The notes under the pieces were generated by a model. That model did not search any database. It had not been told where the DNA came from and saw only the letters and a list, made by a program, of their open reading frames with translations. From Mollicutes bacterium (GTDB taxonomy: Bacteria; Bacillota_I; Bacilli_A; RF39; UBA660), in contig JAAZBI010000039.1 in NCBI GenBank assembly GCA_012513875.1, positions 1 to 5,694 of the forward strand: a DNA stretch of 5,694 nucleotides, given 5' to 3'. Below are positions 1 to 5,694 of the stretch, piece after piece; the stretch's first letter is position 1, and every line of letters begins with the position of its first letter. The position numbers and the translations under genes are program-made.

Positions 1-1219
1 AAACATATAAATCTCTAAGATTCATTATATCTTGAATCCAATTATCTAATATCAAACTTTTTTCTTCTTTAGAAGCGTTTTTATATTTGCATTTTTCACA
101 ATATGCATATGGTTGATTAGGCAAATATACTTCTCTTAAATAATTCTCATATCTATCATAATTTACATAATGTGTTATTCTTGGTATAAAATATTCACTT
201 TTATCACATTTTGAATTTGAAAAATTAGAATTTAAAACAATTCTTTTAATATCGTTAAAAACATTTTCGTCTCCAACTGCAAGTCTTAACTCGTCAAAAA
301 GTTCGTCAAACCATTTTTTTGCATCTGAAACACCATCACCTAAGTTACTAAAAAACTCTCCTAAACTAACATCTTTTAAACCATCTTGCCAAAACCCTTG
401 AGAAAATCTAGCGATAAGTACTCCTCCTACTTTAATAAGATTTTCATCTTTGATTTTAGCATCTATATATAAATTAATGGACTCAGCTAAGTCTTTTGCT
501 AAGTCACTTATTTCTGAATCACCTGTTATAGTAGAAAAAAATTGCTCAATGATTTCTCCTCCTGTTTCTAATATACCTTCTGGAATATTATAACAAACGT
601 TTCCCGCGGTTAATTTAATGTCAACTAAATGACCTGCTAATTTTGTTCCTGAATGAACATTTCCAACATTGTATGCTGCTATTCTATAGAAATCAACATA
701 ATTTATTTCATCTATTATTGGTTGAAAAATACCAGATTCATCTATCGAATCAGATAATTCTTCAACATCTTCATCAAGATTTTTTGGCATTTTGTTTTCA
801 TCAATTTTTAAATTCGGATCAACCATTCTATTAAAAAAAGTAGTTGCTTGAATCGTTGCAATATCAAATTCACCTTCAGGATTGTTAAAATCATAAAAAT
901 CTTCATATGCTTGGTTTAATTCGTTATAATAAACGGCATCACTAGGTAAATGACCATAACCGCTTAACCAATTTAATCTATTATCCCCAGCATTAATTAT
1001 TGGCTTAGCAAATGCTATTGCCAATATAATAGAAGCAACAACTGCTAAAATAATTACAAAAACTAAAAGAATCCACCCTATTACGGGTAGAATCGCACCA
1101 ATAATTGGGCCTAAAACTTTTGACTTTTTAATCAAGTCAATTGTTTTTTTCATTTGTTTAGCTTTTTTAATCGCTTCAGTTGTTTTTTCTATGGCACCAG
1201 GTTTATTTTCTTCATCCAC
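1..1219 (-). CDS. Membrane-anchored conjugation-module protein of unknown function, 3' end beyond window (possible PrgK/VirB1-like position)
   Basis: This frame is open for 406 codons from a GTG at 1219 to the window edge without a stop, so the C-terminus is missing. GTG is chosen because a strong Shine-Dalgarno (GAGGTGAT) lies 5 nt upstream and the nearby ATG at 1215 is out of frame. A Lys-rich N-terminus (residues 11-34) is followed by a hydrophobic stretch (about 36-72, Gly/Pro-containing first half, then a clear membrane helix). A long polar region follows, with an acidic patch at 147-163 and a CxxC pair (C374, C377) near the window edge; other cysteines are C209 and C338. Positive-inside logic predicts N-terminus in the cytoplasm and the bulk outside. 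It follows virB4 by 18 nt. In pCF10-like systems this slot holds a PrgK-type wall hydrolase, but no lysozyme, NlpC/P60 or CHAP motif is visible in the part present; such domains could lie beyond the edge. A VirB8-like protein is an alternative. Existence as a gene is sure; function is not. Confidence 0.85.
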   Translation of the reverse strand, partial: MDEENKPGAIEKTTEAIKKAKQMKKTIDLIKKSKVLGPIIGAILPVIGWILLVFVIILAVVASIILAIAFAKPIINAGDNRLNWLSGYGHLPSDAVYYNELNQAYEDFYDFNNPEGEFDIATIQATTFFNRMVDPNLKIDENKMPKNLDEDVEELSDSIDESGIFQPIIDEINYVDFYRIAAYNVGNVHSGTKLAGHLVDIKLTAGNVCYNIPEGILETGGEIIEQFFSTITGDSEISDLAKDLAESINLYIDAKIKDENLIKVGGVLIARFSQGFWQDGLKDVSLGEFFSNLGDGVSDAKKWFDELFDELRLAVGDENVFNDIKRIVLNSNFSNSKCDKSEYFIPRITHYVNYDRYENYLREVYLPNQPYAYCEKCKYKNASKEEKSLILDNWIQDIMNLRDLYV

Positions 1220-1224
1220 AGGTA

Positions 1225-1232
1225 ATCACCTC
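1225..1232 (-). promoter_or_regulatory. Ribosome binding site deciding the GTG start of the downstream membrane protein
   Basis: GAGGTGAT on the minus strand is an 8-base match to the AGGAGGTGATC consensus, ending 5 nt before the GTG at 1219-1217. It is the strongest ribosome binding site in the window and sits in the 18-nt gap after the virB4 stop codon. It supports GTG rather than a later ATG as the start. Confidence 0.8.
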
Positions 1233-1237
1233 ACTTG

Positions 1238-3025
1238 TTAATATCCGCCAGCGTCTCCAAATGATTCAAGTTCGGAATCTGTTGCAATAATATTTATTCT
1301 CATTCTCCTACTTCCGCAAACAAATAAAGCTTCTCCTTGCGAATAACGTTTAATGCTTTCTTTTTCGTTATCGTTTAAATCAATTAAATTAGACAAATCT
1401 TCAACAGCTTGTTTTTTTAATCCCATCACTACATAATATGAAGCATTATCAAAAATCGCTTTACCTTGAGTGATAACGTTAGCATCGATAAAATCACTTG
1501 GTTGTTGAGTAATAATAATAGTTCCAGTATTGTATTTTCTTGCTCTTCTTTGAACTTGAGCTAAAAATTCAGCTCCTAAAGAATTATTACTGCTTAACAA
1601 AACATGAGCTTCGTCTACCATTAAAACAGTATTTATATCTTTATCTAGACATAATCCCCAAGCATATTTCAAAACATTAAAAAATAAAGCATTTCTAATA
1701 TTTGTATCTGTATTCATTAATTCTTTTATGTTAAAAATAATTATTTTATTTTCAACATCTTCTATTGTTGTATGACCATCAAAATAATATTTTAATTCTT
1801 TTGTTAAAGGCCTGATTTTCAATTCCAATCTTTCCATAATGTCACTCTCATGAGTTTTATCCATATATTGCATCATTTTTCCTCGAATAGTTGCATACAC
1901 ATCAGTAAATGTTGGGAAATCTTTGCTTTTAAAATTAGAAAAATCTGAATTAAAATCAATTCCAAATCTCTTATAAGTATCTTGTACAACTTCACTAAAT
2001 AAATTTAAAACATCTTCCTCAATACTCGGATCATAATATTTCATAAAAGCTTTCAAAAATTGTAATGTTTTTGTCAAAACAGTATATCCTAATCCTTGAG
2101 AAATCTCTTCTTCATCTGCATCAATAATTACTTCTAGAGGATTAATCATTCCAAAATCCCCGCCTTTACCTAAATCAATGAAATTTCCTCCATATAATTT
2201 AGACATTGCTTCTAATTCGCCTTCGGGATCAATCGCAACTATTTTATATTGATTTCTAATATGAGTTCTCAACATTAATTTTGCTGTTGTAGATTTACCA
2301 CTACCAGAAGTACCTAATATAATCATATTAGCATTATTTCTATTATGTTCTTTTTTTAATTGAAATAAAAATTGATTAAATAAAATTACTCCTCCAGAAA
2401 AATCAACACCTAATAAAGTTGATAATCCTTGATCTTTAATACTGTCAAAAATATAAGGATACATAGCTCCTATAGTAACCGCTGGAATTGGTGTACCAAT
2501 TCTATTTTCAATTTCTTGTTTAGGAAAAACAGGAATTATTGATTTTAAAACCTTTTCTTGTTCAAACCTTAAAGGAATAGCTCTTAAATCCATAGCTAAA
2601 AGATAATTTTTTACAGTTACTTTCTTTTGTTCTAACTCTTCTCTCGTATCAGCTGTAATCATTATATGCATTTGAAAATCAAAAATCTTTGTTTGTCTAG
2701 ACGCTAATAACTGAACAAAAGATTCTAAAGAATCAATATCAATACGTATTCTTTCTTGATTAGTTTTATCTTTTTCCTCTGCATATCTTGATTTCAAATC
2801 TGCTACTTGTTTATTAATCATTTTAGATAAAACAGAAAAATCAATTGGTATATGTTTTATTACCAATTTTATTCCAGACATAGTTGTTAAAGATGATAAA
2901 AATCCTACCCCAATAACTTTAGGGTATGAAACAACTGTTAATATAGTTGAATACTTATCACTTATAACAAAATCCCCAGCATTAAAATCCAGCCCCTTAG
3001 GTGCTAATTGAGATTTTAGATTCAT
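1238..3025 (-). CDS. virB4: VirB4-family conjugative transfer ATPase (main body with ATPase domain)
   Basis: This 595-residue cytoplasmic AAA+/HerA-FtsK superfamily ATPase of the type IV secretion system is expected to hexamerise at the membrane channel and power assembly and transfer of the DNA-protein substrate. Walker A is GTSGSGKST at residues 238-246 and Walker B is VLMVDEAH at 467-474 with the D471-E472 pair. The conserved stretch RRARKYNTGTIIITQQ (493-508) follows, with sensor-like glutamines. Residues 1 to about 235 hold the later part of the VirB4 N-terminal domain (for example IKHIP at 56-60 and the GVDFSGG segment at 206-212 just before the nucleotide-binding core). No TM segment is evident. 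All key residues are present, so the ATPase looks functional. The family in pCF10 and Tn916 is normally near 800 residues; this protein lacks about the first 180, which appear to be encoded by the preceding gene. Its ATG overlaps that gene's TGA in an ATGA and has GGTGAT 6 nt upstream. Confidence 0.95.
   Translation of the reverse strand: MNLKSQLAPKGLDFNAGDFVISDKYSTILTVVSYPKVIGVGFLSSLTTMSGIKLVIKHIPIDFSVLSKMINKQVADLKSRYAEEKDKTNQERIRIDIDSLESFVQLLASRQTKIFDFQMHIMITADTREELEQKKVTVKNYLLAMDLRAIPLRFEQEKVLKSIIPVFPKQEIENRIGTPIPAVTIGAMYPYIFDSIKDQGLSTLLGVDFSGGVILFNQFLFQLKKEHNRNNANMIILGTSGSGKSTTAKLMLRTHIRNQYKIVAIDPEGELEAMSKLYGGNFIDLGKGGDFGMINPLEVIIDADEEEISQGLGYTVLTKTLQFLKAFMKYYDPSIEEDVLNLFSEVVQDTYKRFGIDFNSDFSNFKSKDFPTFTDVYATIRGKMMQYMDKTHESDIMERLELKIRPLTKELKYYFDGHTTIEDVENKIIIFNIKELMNTDTNIRNALFFNVLKYAWGLCLDKDINTVLMVDEAHVLLSSNNSLGAEFLAQVQRRARKYNTGTIIITQQPSDFIDANVITQGKAIFDNASYYVVMGLKKQAVEDLSNLIDLNDNEKESIKRYSQGEALFVCGSRRMRINIIATDSELESFGDAGGY
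3022..3025 (-). promoter_or_regulatory. ATGA stop-start overlap coupling the two VirB4 parts
   Basis: The four bases ATGA carry both the start codon of the ATPase gene (3025-3023) and the TGA stop of the preceding 182-residue gene (3024-3022). This is the classic arrangement for termination-reinitiation and would favour equal amounts of the two products. The downstream frame is -1 relative to the upstream one, so a -1 frameshift would fuse them into about 777 residues, but no canonical X XXY YYZ slippery heptamer is seen at the junction (CCTTTATGA). Confidence 0.8.
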
Positions 3026-3570
3026 AAAGGCATCACCGTCCCAAACTCACTAGTATTTCCCCCATTTAGAAAACTATCTAAGACAATTCTTAAATCTGCA
3101 TTTGTTGTCTGTGCAGAAATCAAACCACACGATGCTAATCCAGATATTAAATTTCTGATTCTTTTTTGAATAATATCAGGATTTTTTTCTTTGAAAATAA
3201 TATAGTATTCTGTATCGACAATATTGTTTTCAGAAAAATCATTAGCTTTTTCTACATCTTGCATTATTAATTTTCTAATTTGATTGTTTTGCACATTTGA
3301 ATATAAAACTTGTAATTGAGATAAATATAAAGAAATATCTACTGGTCTATCTGATACAATTAACCAAAATTCAAAATCAATGCTATTATAAAAATCACCT
3401 AAATTACTAATTATACTGTTTTGTGATCCTTCATCAAGAATAAAAATATTCCTAGGCAACACTTTTACACCAGTAACTTTCGTATTATCATCTAACACTA
3501 TTTCTCCATTCGTAATGTTTTTAATTGGCAACCAATCTTCGGTATATTTACTATTTGTTATTTTCGCCAT
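3022..3570 (-). CDS. VirB4 N-terminal-domain-like protein (separate first part of split VirB4)
   Basis: This is a 182-residue, soluble-looking protein with no signal peptide and no TM segment. Its pattern resembles the beginning of VirB4/TraC-type N-terminal domains: a DWLPIKNI opening (residues 12-19), a VKVLPRNIFIL strand (35-45), a FEFWLIVSDRPVDISLYLSQL strand-and-helix (66-86), a helix with charged residues (95-112), an EYYIIFKEKN strand (121-130) and a helix ending in SGLASCGLISA (143-153). Added to the 595 residues of the next gene it gives about 777, close to a full-length Gram-positive VirB4. I infer that it associates with the ATPase body to rebuild the N-terminal domain that docks on the membrane channel. 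It overlaps the PrgI gene by 20 nt and the ATPase gene by 4 nt. Its ATG has only a weak GGTGTG site 6 nt upstream, so coupling to PrgI translation is likely. An independent accessory protein remains possible. Confidence 0.75.
   Translation of the reverse strand: MAKITNSKYTEDWLPIKNITNGEIVLDDNTKVTGVKVLPRNIFILDEGSQNSIISNLGDFYNSIDFEFWLIVSDRPVDISLYLSQLQVLYSNVQNNQIRKLIMQDVEKANDFSENNIVDTEYYIIFKEKNPDIIQKRIRNLISGLASCGLISAQTTNADLRIVLDSFLNGGNTSEFGTVMPL
3032..3037 (-). promoter_or_regulatory. Ribosome binding site of the VirB4 ATPase gene, inside the preceding gene
   Basis: GGTGAT on the minus strand matches the 3' half of the Shine-Dalgarno consensus, 6 nt before the ATG at 3025. It lies inside the last codons of the upstream gene, so the ATPase can be started independently or by reinitiation, which argues that the two-gene layout is functional and not a sequencing error. 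Confidence 0.6.
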
Positions 3571-3883
3571 TATTCACACACCAACCCTTCCATATATAAA
3601 CTTTTCTCTCAGTAAAAAACTGCAATACACTTTGAATTAAACACAAGACATTATGATAATTAGGTATAGGCAATACTAAAAAGGAACATACTAAAGCTGG
3701 TAATAATAATAATATTGTTACAAAAAAATTAATTTGTGGTACAAAGAATAACAGTAATAATGTTAATCCTATTCCGACCCCAAAAATCATCAAATCTAAA
3801 GGCCTAAATACATTTAATATTAATGCTCCACTCTTAGTATTAGCTGGAATCAAATATGTAGCGCTTGTTTGTTTTTCTTCCAT
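3551..3883 (-). CDS. PrgI-family type IV secretion membrane protein
   Basis: This 110-residue protein matches the PrgI family of Gram-positive conjugation systems (pCF10 PrgI and relatives), short membrane proteins usually encoded just before virB4 and thought to act as a VirB3-like partner anchoring VirB4 to the inner-membrane channel. Features are a short polar N-terminus with an IPAN motif (12-15), two hydrophobic helices at about 30-48 and 52-71 joined by a short turn at FVPQIN, a PIPNYHN segment right after (72-78), and the terminal YIWKGW signature (96-101). Size and topology fit the family. The start is ATG with GGGTGTG 5 nt upstream. The gene begins 29 nt after the VirB6-like gene and its end overlaps the next start by 20 nt. 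Function follows from family and context. Confidence 0.9.
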   Translation of the reverse strand: MEEKQTSATYLIPANTKSGALILNVFRPLDLMIFGVGIGLTLLLLFFVPQINFFVTILLLLPALVCSFLVLPIPNYHNVLCLIQSVLQFFTERKVYIWKGWCVNNGENNK

Positions 3884-3888
3884 TTTTT

Positions 3889-3895
3889 CACACCC
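3889..3895 (-). promoter_or_regulatory. Ribosome binding site of the PrgI-family gene
   Basis: GGGTGTG, preceded by a run of A on the minus strand, lies 5 nt before the ATG at 3883-3881. It is an imperfect Shine-Dalgarno in the 29-nt gap after the VirB6-like gene, which holds no recognisable terminator hairpin, in keeping with read-through transcription. Confidence 0.5.
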
Positions 3896-3912
3896 TTTTT
3901 ATTTTGATTATT

Positions 3913-5694
3913 TTATTTAAAATCTTCCCATTTTTCTGATTTTATTCTATTTACTTCATTTTCTAGTTTTTCTTTTTCTTGTTTTAATTTTTCATTTGCT
4001 GTTGCTTTACTAAAATCAAAAGAATTTCTATTTATTTCTTCTTCTATTTCTTGTTTTTCTTTATTCAATCTTTCTACCGTCTCAATTGATTCATTCCTAA
4101 AGTTTTCATTATTTGTATCTGCTTTCGTATCATTTGAAGTTTTATTATTAACCATTGAAGAATCAGTATTTTCAGGAACATATATACCATTTTGTTTTTC
4201 ATATGTTAATCCATTTTCTACTATTTTATCTTGTTCTAAAACTTCTGGTGTTGGTCCTCCACTTGGTGTTGGTCCTCCACTTGGTGTTGACCCTCCTGGT
4301 GTTGCCCCTCCACTTGGTGTTGGTCCTCCGCTTGGTGTTGGTCCTCCACTTGGTGTTGGTCCTCCGCTTGGTGTTGGTCCTCCGCTTGGTGTTGGTCCTC
4401 CACTTGGTGTTGGTCCTCCACTTGGTGTTGGTCCTCCGCTTGGTGTTGGTCCTCCACTTGGTGTTGGCCCTCCACTTGGTGCTTGTCCCTCAGGTATCTC
4501 AGCTTGGTTTTGTAATTTGCTGTATTCATATTCATCTATTGCTTTTTCTTTTCTAACATCACTAGCATAGTTTGGTTTTTCCATTAATTTTGTTTTGTTT
4601 TCTTTTGCAATATCTAAATTCTTTTCTGATTTGCCAACATTTTCATTAGCCATTTGAGCAAGATCATGATTAGTTAATTCATAACCATCTGTAAATTTAG
4701 CTGCATATTTACTACTTCCCATAAGAGCTTTATTATATTTATGCCCAGACTTAGCATCTGCTCCATCTGTTGCTACTCTTGCATTCCAGTAACTTAATTG
4801 ACTTTTTGCGGTAGATAAATCTTTCTTTCTATCTTTAATATCATCAACAGCCATTTGATATGGTTGTGAATAAATTTGTTTCCCGCTTTCCTTATTTCTA
4901 TATAATTTTTCAGAATAGTTTTCCATAGCTGACGTTTCTCTTTCATCTATAAACGATCCATATTTTTTACCTACAAAAGCTCCTAACCCTGTTTTAACAT
5001 CTTTTCCTAATGCACTTGAAGCACCCGCATTTGAAGCGTTTCTATATGCACCAAATGCAGCTTTTGCAGAACCAATTGTTGCTCCCTTAATTCCTTTAGT
5101 CATTTTAATATCTTTTGATGCTGCTTTAGCACCTTTGCTTGCACCTGCTATAAAAGATCCTTTTCTTAATTTAGAGTTTAAACCTCCAGCAAGCGCTCCA
5201 CCACCAGCGGCTAAAGCCTTCCCAGCACCACCTAAAGCTAATCCGCCAGCAAAACTTCCAGCTTTTGTTAATAATCCTCCGCCAGCCATATTCTTGAATG
5301 GGTTTCTAAGCATTCCACCTAATCCACCATCCTGTATTCCAAACATATCAGATATTAACTTAGGAGCTTCTTTAGCAAAAATTAACGCTCCAAAAATAAG
5401 AAATAAATCTCCTAAATCTCCTAATGACACCTTATCTCCTATAGCTCCTAAAATTAAAACTACAAAAGAAATTGCGAAAAGTCTTATAAATAAGTTTACA
5501 AATGTTTTAATTGTCATCTGTAACCATTGATTAAAAATTTTACTTCCTGGCTCAATATATCCAATAACCGCTACTGGTGTAATAATTTGAAAAAAAGCTA
5601 ATTTAACAACACGAGTAGCTACATCAAAACATAAAACTAATAATAAAGCTAAAATTGCACCACCGGTAATCGTTGATAGCAAAGGAGTATAATT
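3913..5694 (-). CDS. VirB6/TrbL-like conjugation channel membrane protein with repeat-bearing C-terminal extension, 5' end beyond window
   Basis: The frame is open to the right edge (593 residues in the window); a TTG at 5682 could be read as a start but has no ribosome binding site in view and the frame continues past it, so the true N-terminus is outside. Residues are counted from the edge. Hydrophobic segments lie at about 10-24, 32-47, 65-85 and 94-110; the ITPVAVIGYIEPGSKIFNQW segment (37-56) is typical of the VirB6/TrbL family, the polytopic inner-membrane channel of type IV secretion systems. Then come a Gly/Ala-rich stretch (about 121-175), a basic Lys/Ala-rich region (176-245), a polar region (250-400), a PSGGPT repeat (406-482) and a Lys/Glu-rich coiled-coil tail (536-593). 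Position before PrgI and VirB4 matches PrgH in pCF10. The long soluble extension is larger than the membrane core seen here; its side of the membrane and its role are unknown. The protein ends WEDFK, then TAA at 3915-3913. Confidence 0.88.
   Translation of the reverse strand, partial: NYTPLLSTITGGAILALLLVLCFDVATRVVKLAFFQIITPVAVIGYIEPGSKIFNQWLQMTIKTFVNLFIRLFAISFVVLILGAIGDKVSLGDLGDLFLIFGALIFAKEAPKLISDMFGIQDGGLGGMLRNPFKNMAGGGLLTKAGSFAGGLALGGAGKALAAGGGALAGGLNSKLRKGSFIAGASKGAKAASKDIKMTKGIKGATIGSAKAAFGAYRNASNAGASSALGKDVKTGLGAFVGKKYGSFIDERETSAMENYSEKLYRNKESGKQIYSQPYQMAVDDIKDRKKDLSTAKSQLSYWNARVATDGADAKSGHKYNKALMGSSKYAAKFTDGYELTNHDLAQMANENVGKSEKNLDIAKENKTKLMEKPNYASDVRKEKAIDEYEYSKLQNQAEIPEGQAPSGGPTPSGGPTPSGGPTPSGGPTPSGGPTPSGGPTPSGGPTPSGGPTPSGGPTPSGGATPGGSTPSGGPTPSGGPTPEVLEQDKIVENGLTYEKQNGIYVPENTDSSMVNNKTSNDTKADTNNENFRNESIETVERLNKEKQEIEEEINRNSFDFSKATANEKLKQEKEKLENEVNRIKSEKWEDFK
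4247..4477 (-). repeat. 18-bp in-frame tandem repeat, 13 units, encoding PSGGPT hexapeptides
   Basis: On the plus strand the unit is GGTGTTGGTCCTCCACTT, repeated 12 times at 18 bp plus one 15-bp unit (4283-4297), directly adjacent with no spacers. Most differences are a single silent A/G change (AGT versus AGC Ser codon in the coding strand). Changed residues occur only in the third and fourth units from the left, giving PGGST and PSGGAT. In coding order the protein reads nine PSGGPT, PSGGAT, PGGST, then two PSGGPT. Unit length is a multiple of three, so gain or loss of copies keeps the frame. The near identity at synonymous positions points to recent expansion. The block is far richer in GC than its surroundings. 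Confidence 0.97.

Noticed and set aside
643..834. 63-codon plus-strand open frame
   Set aside because: It lies opposite the long minus-strand gene that runs unbroken from 1219 to the window edge, and it has no ribosome site.
3022..3030. TGA read as Trp (code 4) joining the two VirB4 parts
   Set aside because: Reading through the TGA meets an in-frame TAA two codons later, and the ATPase lies in a different frame. Trp codons checked in the window are TGG.
3884..3912. Terminator or promoter in the 29-nt gap between the VirB6-like and PrgI genes
   Set aside because: No inverted repeat or -35/-10 pair is evident; the bases hold only an A-rich leader and the ribosome site.
4247..4477. Short regular repeats resembling a CRISPR array
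   Set aside because: Units are 18 bp, head to tail and without unique spacers, and they translate in frame as PSGGPT within a longer gene. This is a coding tandem repeat.
4155..4556. Open frames on the plus strand (Leu/Val-rich) and in another minus frame (QVEDQH-type repeats) across the repeat block
   Set aside because: An 18-bp repeat lacking stops is open in several frames at once. These frames have no ribosome site, and the frame continuous with the VirB6-like protein explains the region.
5135..5530. 131-codon plus-strand open frame rich in Pro and Ala
   Set aside because: It is the antisense of the Gly/Ala-rich and membrane segments of the VirB6-like gene. Its composition simply mirrors that sequence and no start signal is seen.
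5680..5682. TTG at 5682 as the true start of the VirB6-like gene
   Set aside because: The frame stays open through the window edge, no ribosome site is visible and the codon falls in a typical VirB6 membrane region, so the gene most likely begins outside the window.

Overview
The window is AT-rich DNA with one operon-like block of genes, all on the minus strand. It reads as the core of a Gram-positive type IV secretion (conjugation) module, probably from an integrative conjugative element or conjugative plasmid of a low-GC Bacillota (Firmicutes) bacterium. The grounds are the PrgI-family protein next to a VirB4 ATPase and a VirB6/TrbL-like membrane protein, Shine-Dalgarno sequences pairing with the GGTGAT part of the ribosome-binding consensus, and low GC. 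Every Trp codon I checked is TGG, and no gene needs TGA read as Trp, so the standard bacterial code (11) fits and a Mycoplasma/Spiroplasma-type code is not indicated. The species cannot be named from this.

Transcription runs from the right edge to the left. (1) 5694-3913: a VirB6/TrbL-like polytopic membrane protein, cut at its 5' end by the window edge. It has a long soluble C-terminal part holding a 13-unit PSGGPT hexapeptide repeat (18-bp DNA repeat, 4247-4477) and a charged coiled-coil tail. (2) 3883-3551: a PrgI-family two-TM protein. (3) 3570-3022: a 182-residue protein that resembles the first part of a VirB4 N-terminal domain. (4) 3025-1238: the VirB4 ATPase body with intact Walker A and Walker B motifs. 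(5) 1219-1: a membrane-anchored protein with a GTG start, cut at its 3' end by the window edge, unrecognised but in the place where pCF10-like systems carry a PrgK-type cell-wall hydrolase.

Spacing is very tight (29 nt, a 20-nt overlap, a 4-nt ATGA overlap, 18 nt), so the genes are almost certainly co-transcribed and partly translationally coupled. Together they would supply the inner-membrane channel (VirB6, PrgI), the ATPase that powers assembly and transfer (VirB4, apparently in two polypeptides), and an outward-facing accessory protein. No relaxase, coupling protein, integrase, origin of transfer, RNA gene, promoter or terminator is visible. There is no non-coding stretch longer than 29 bases.

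The two most notable points are the VirB4 ATPase divided between two overlapping, coupled reading frames, and the nearly perfect 18-bp repeat coding for a Pro/Ser/Gly/Thr linker inside the VirB6-like protein.
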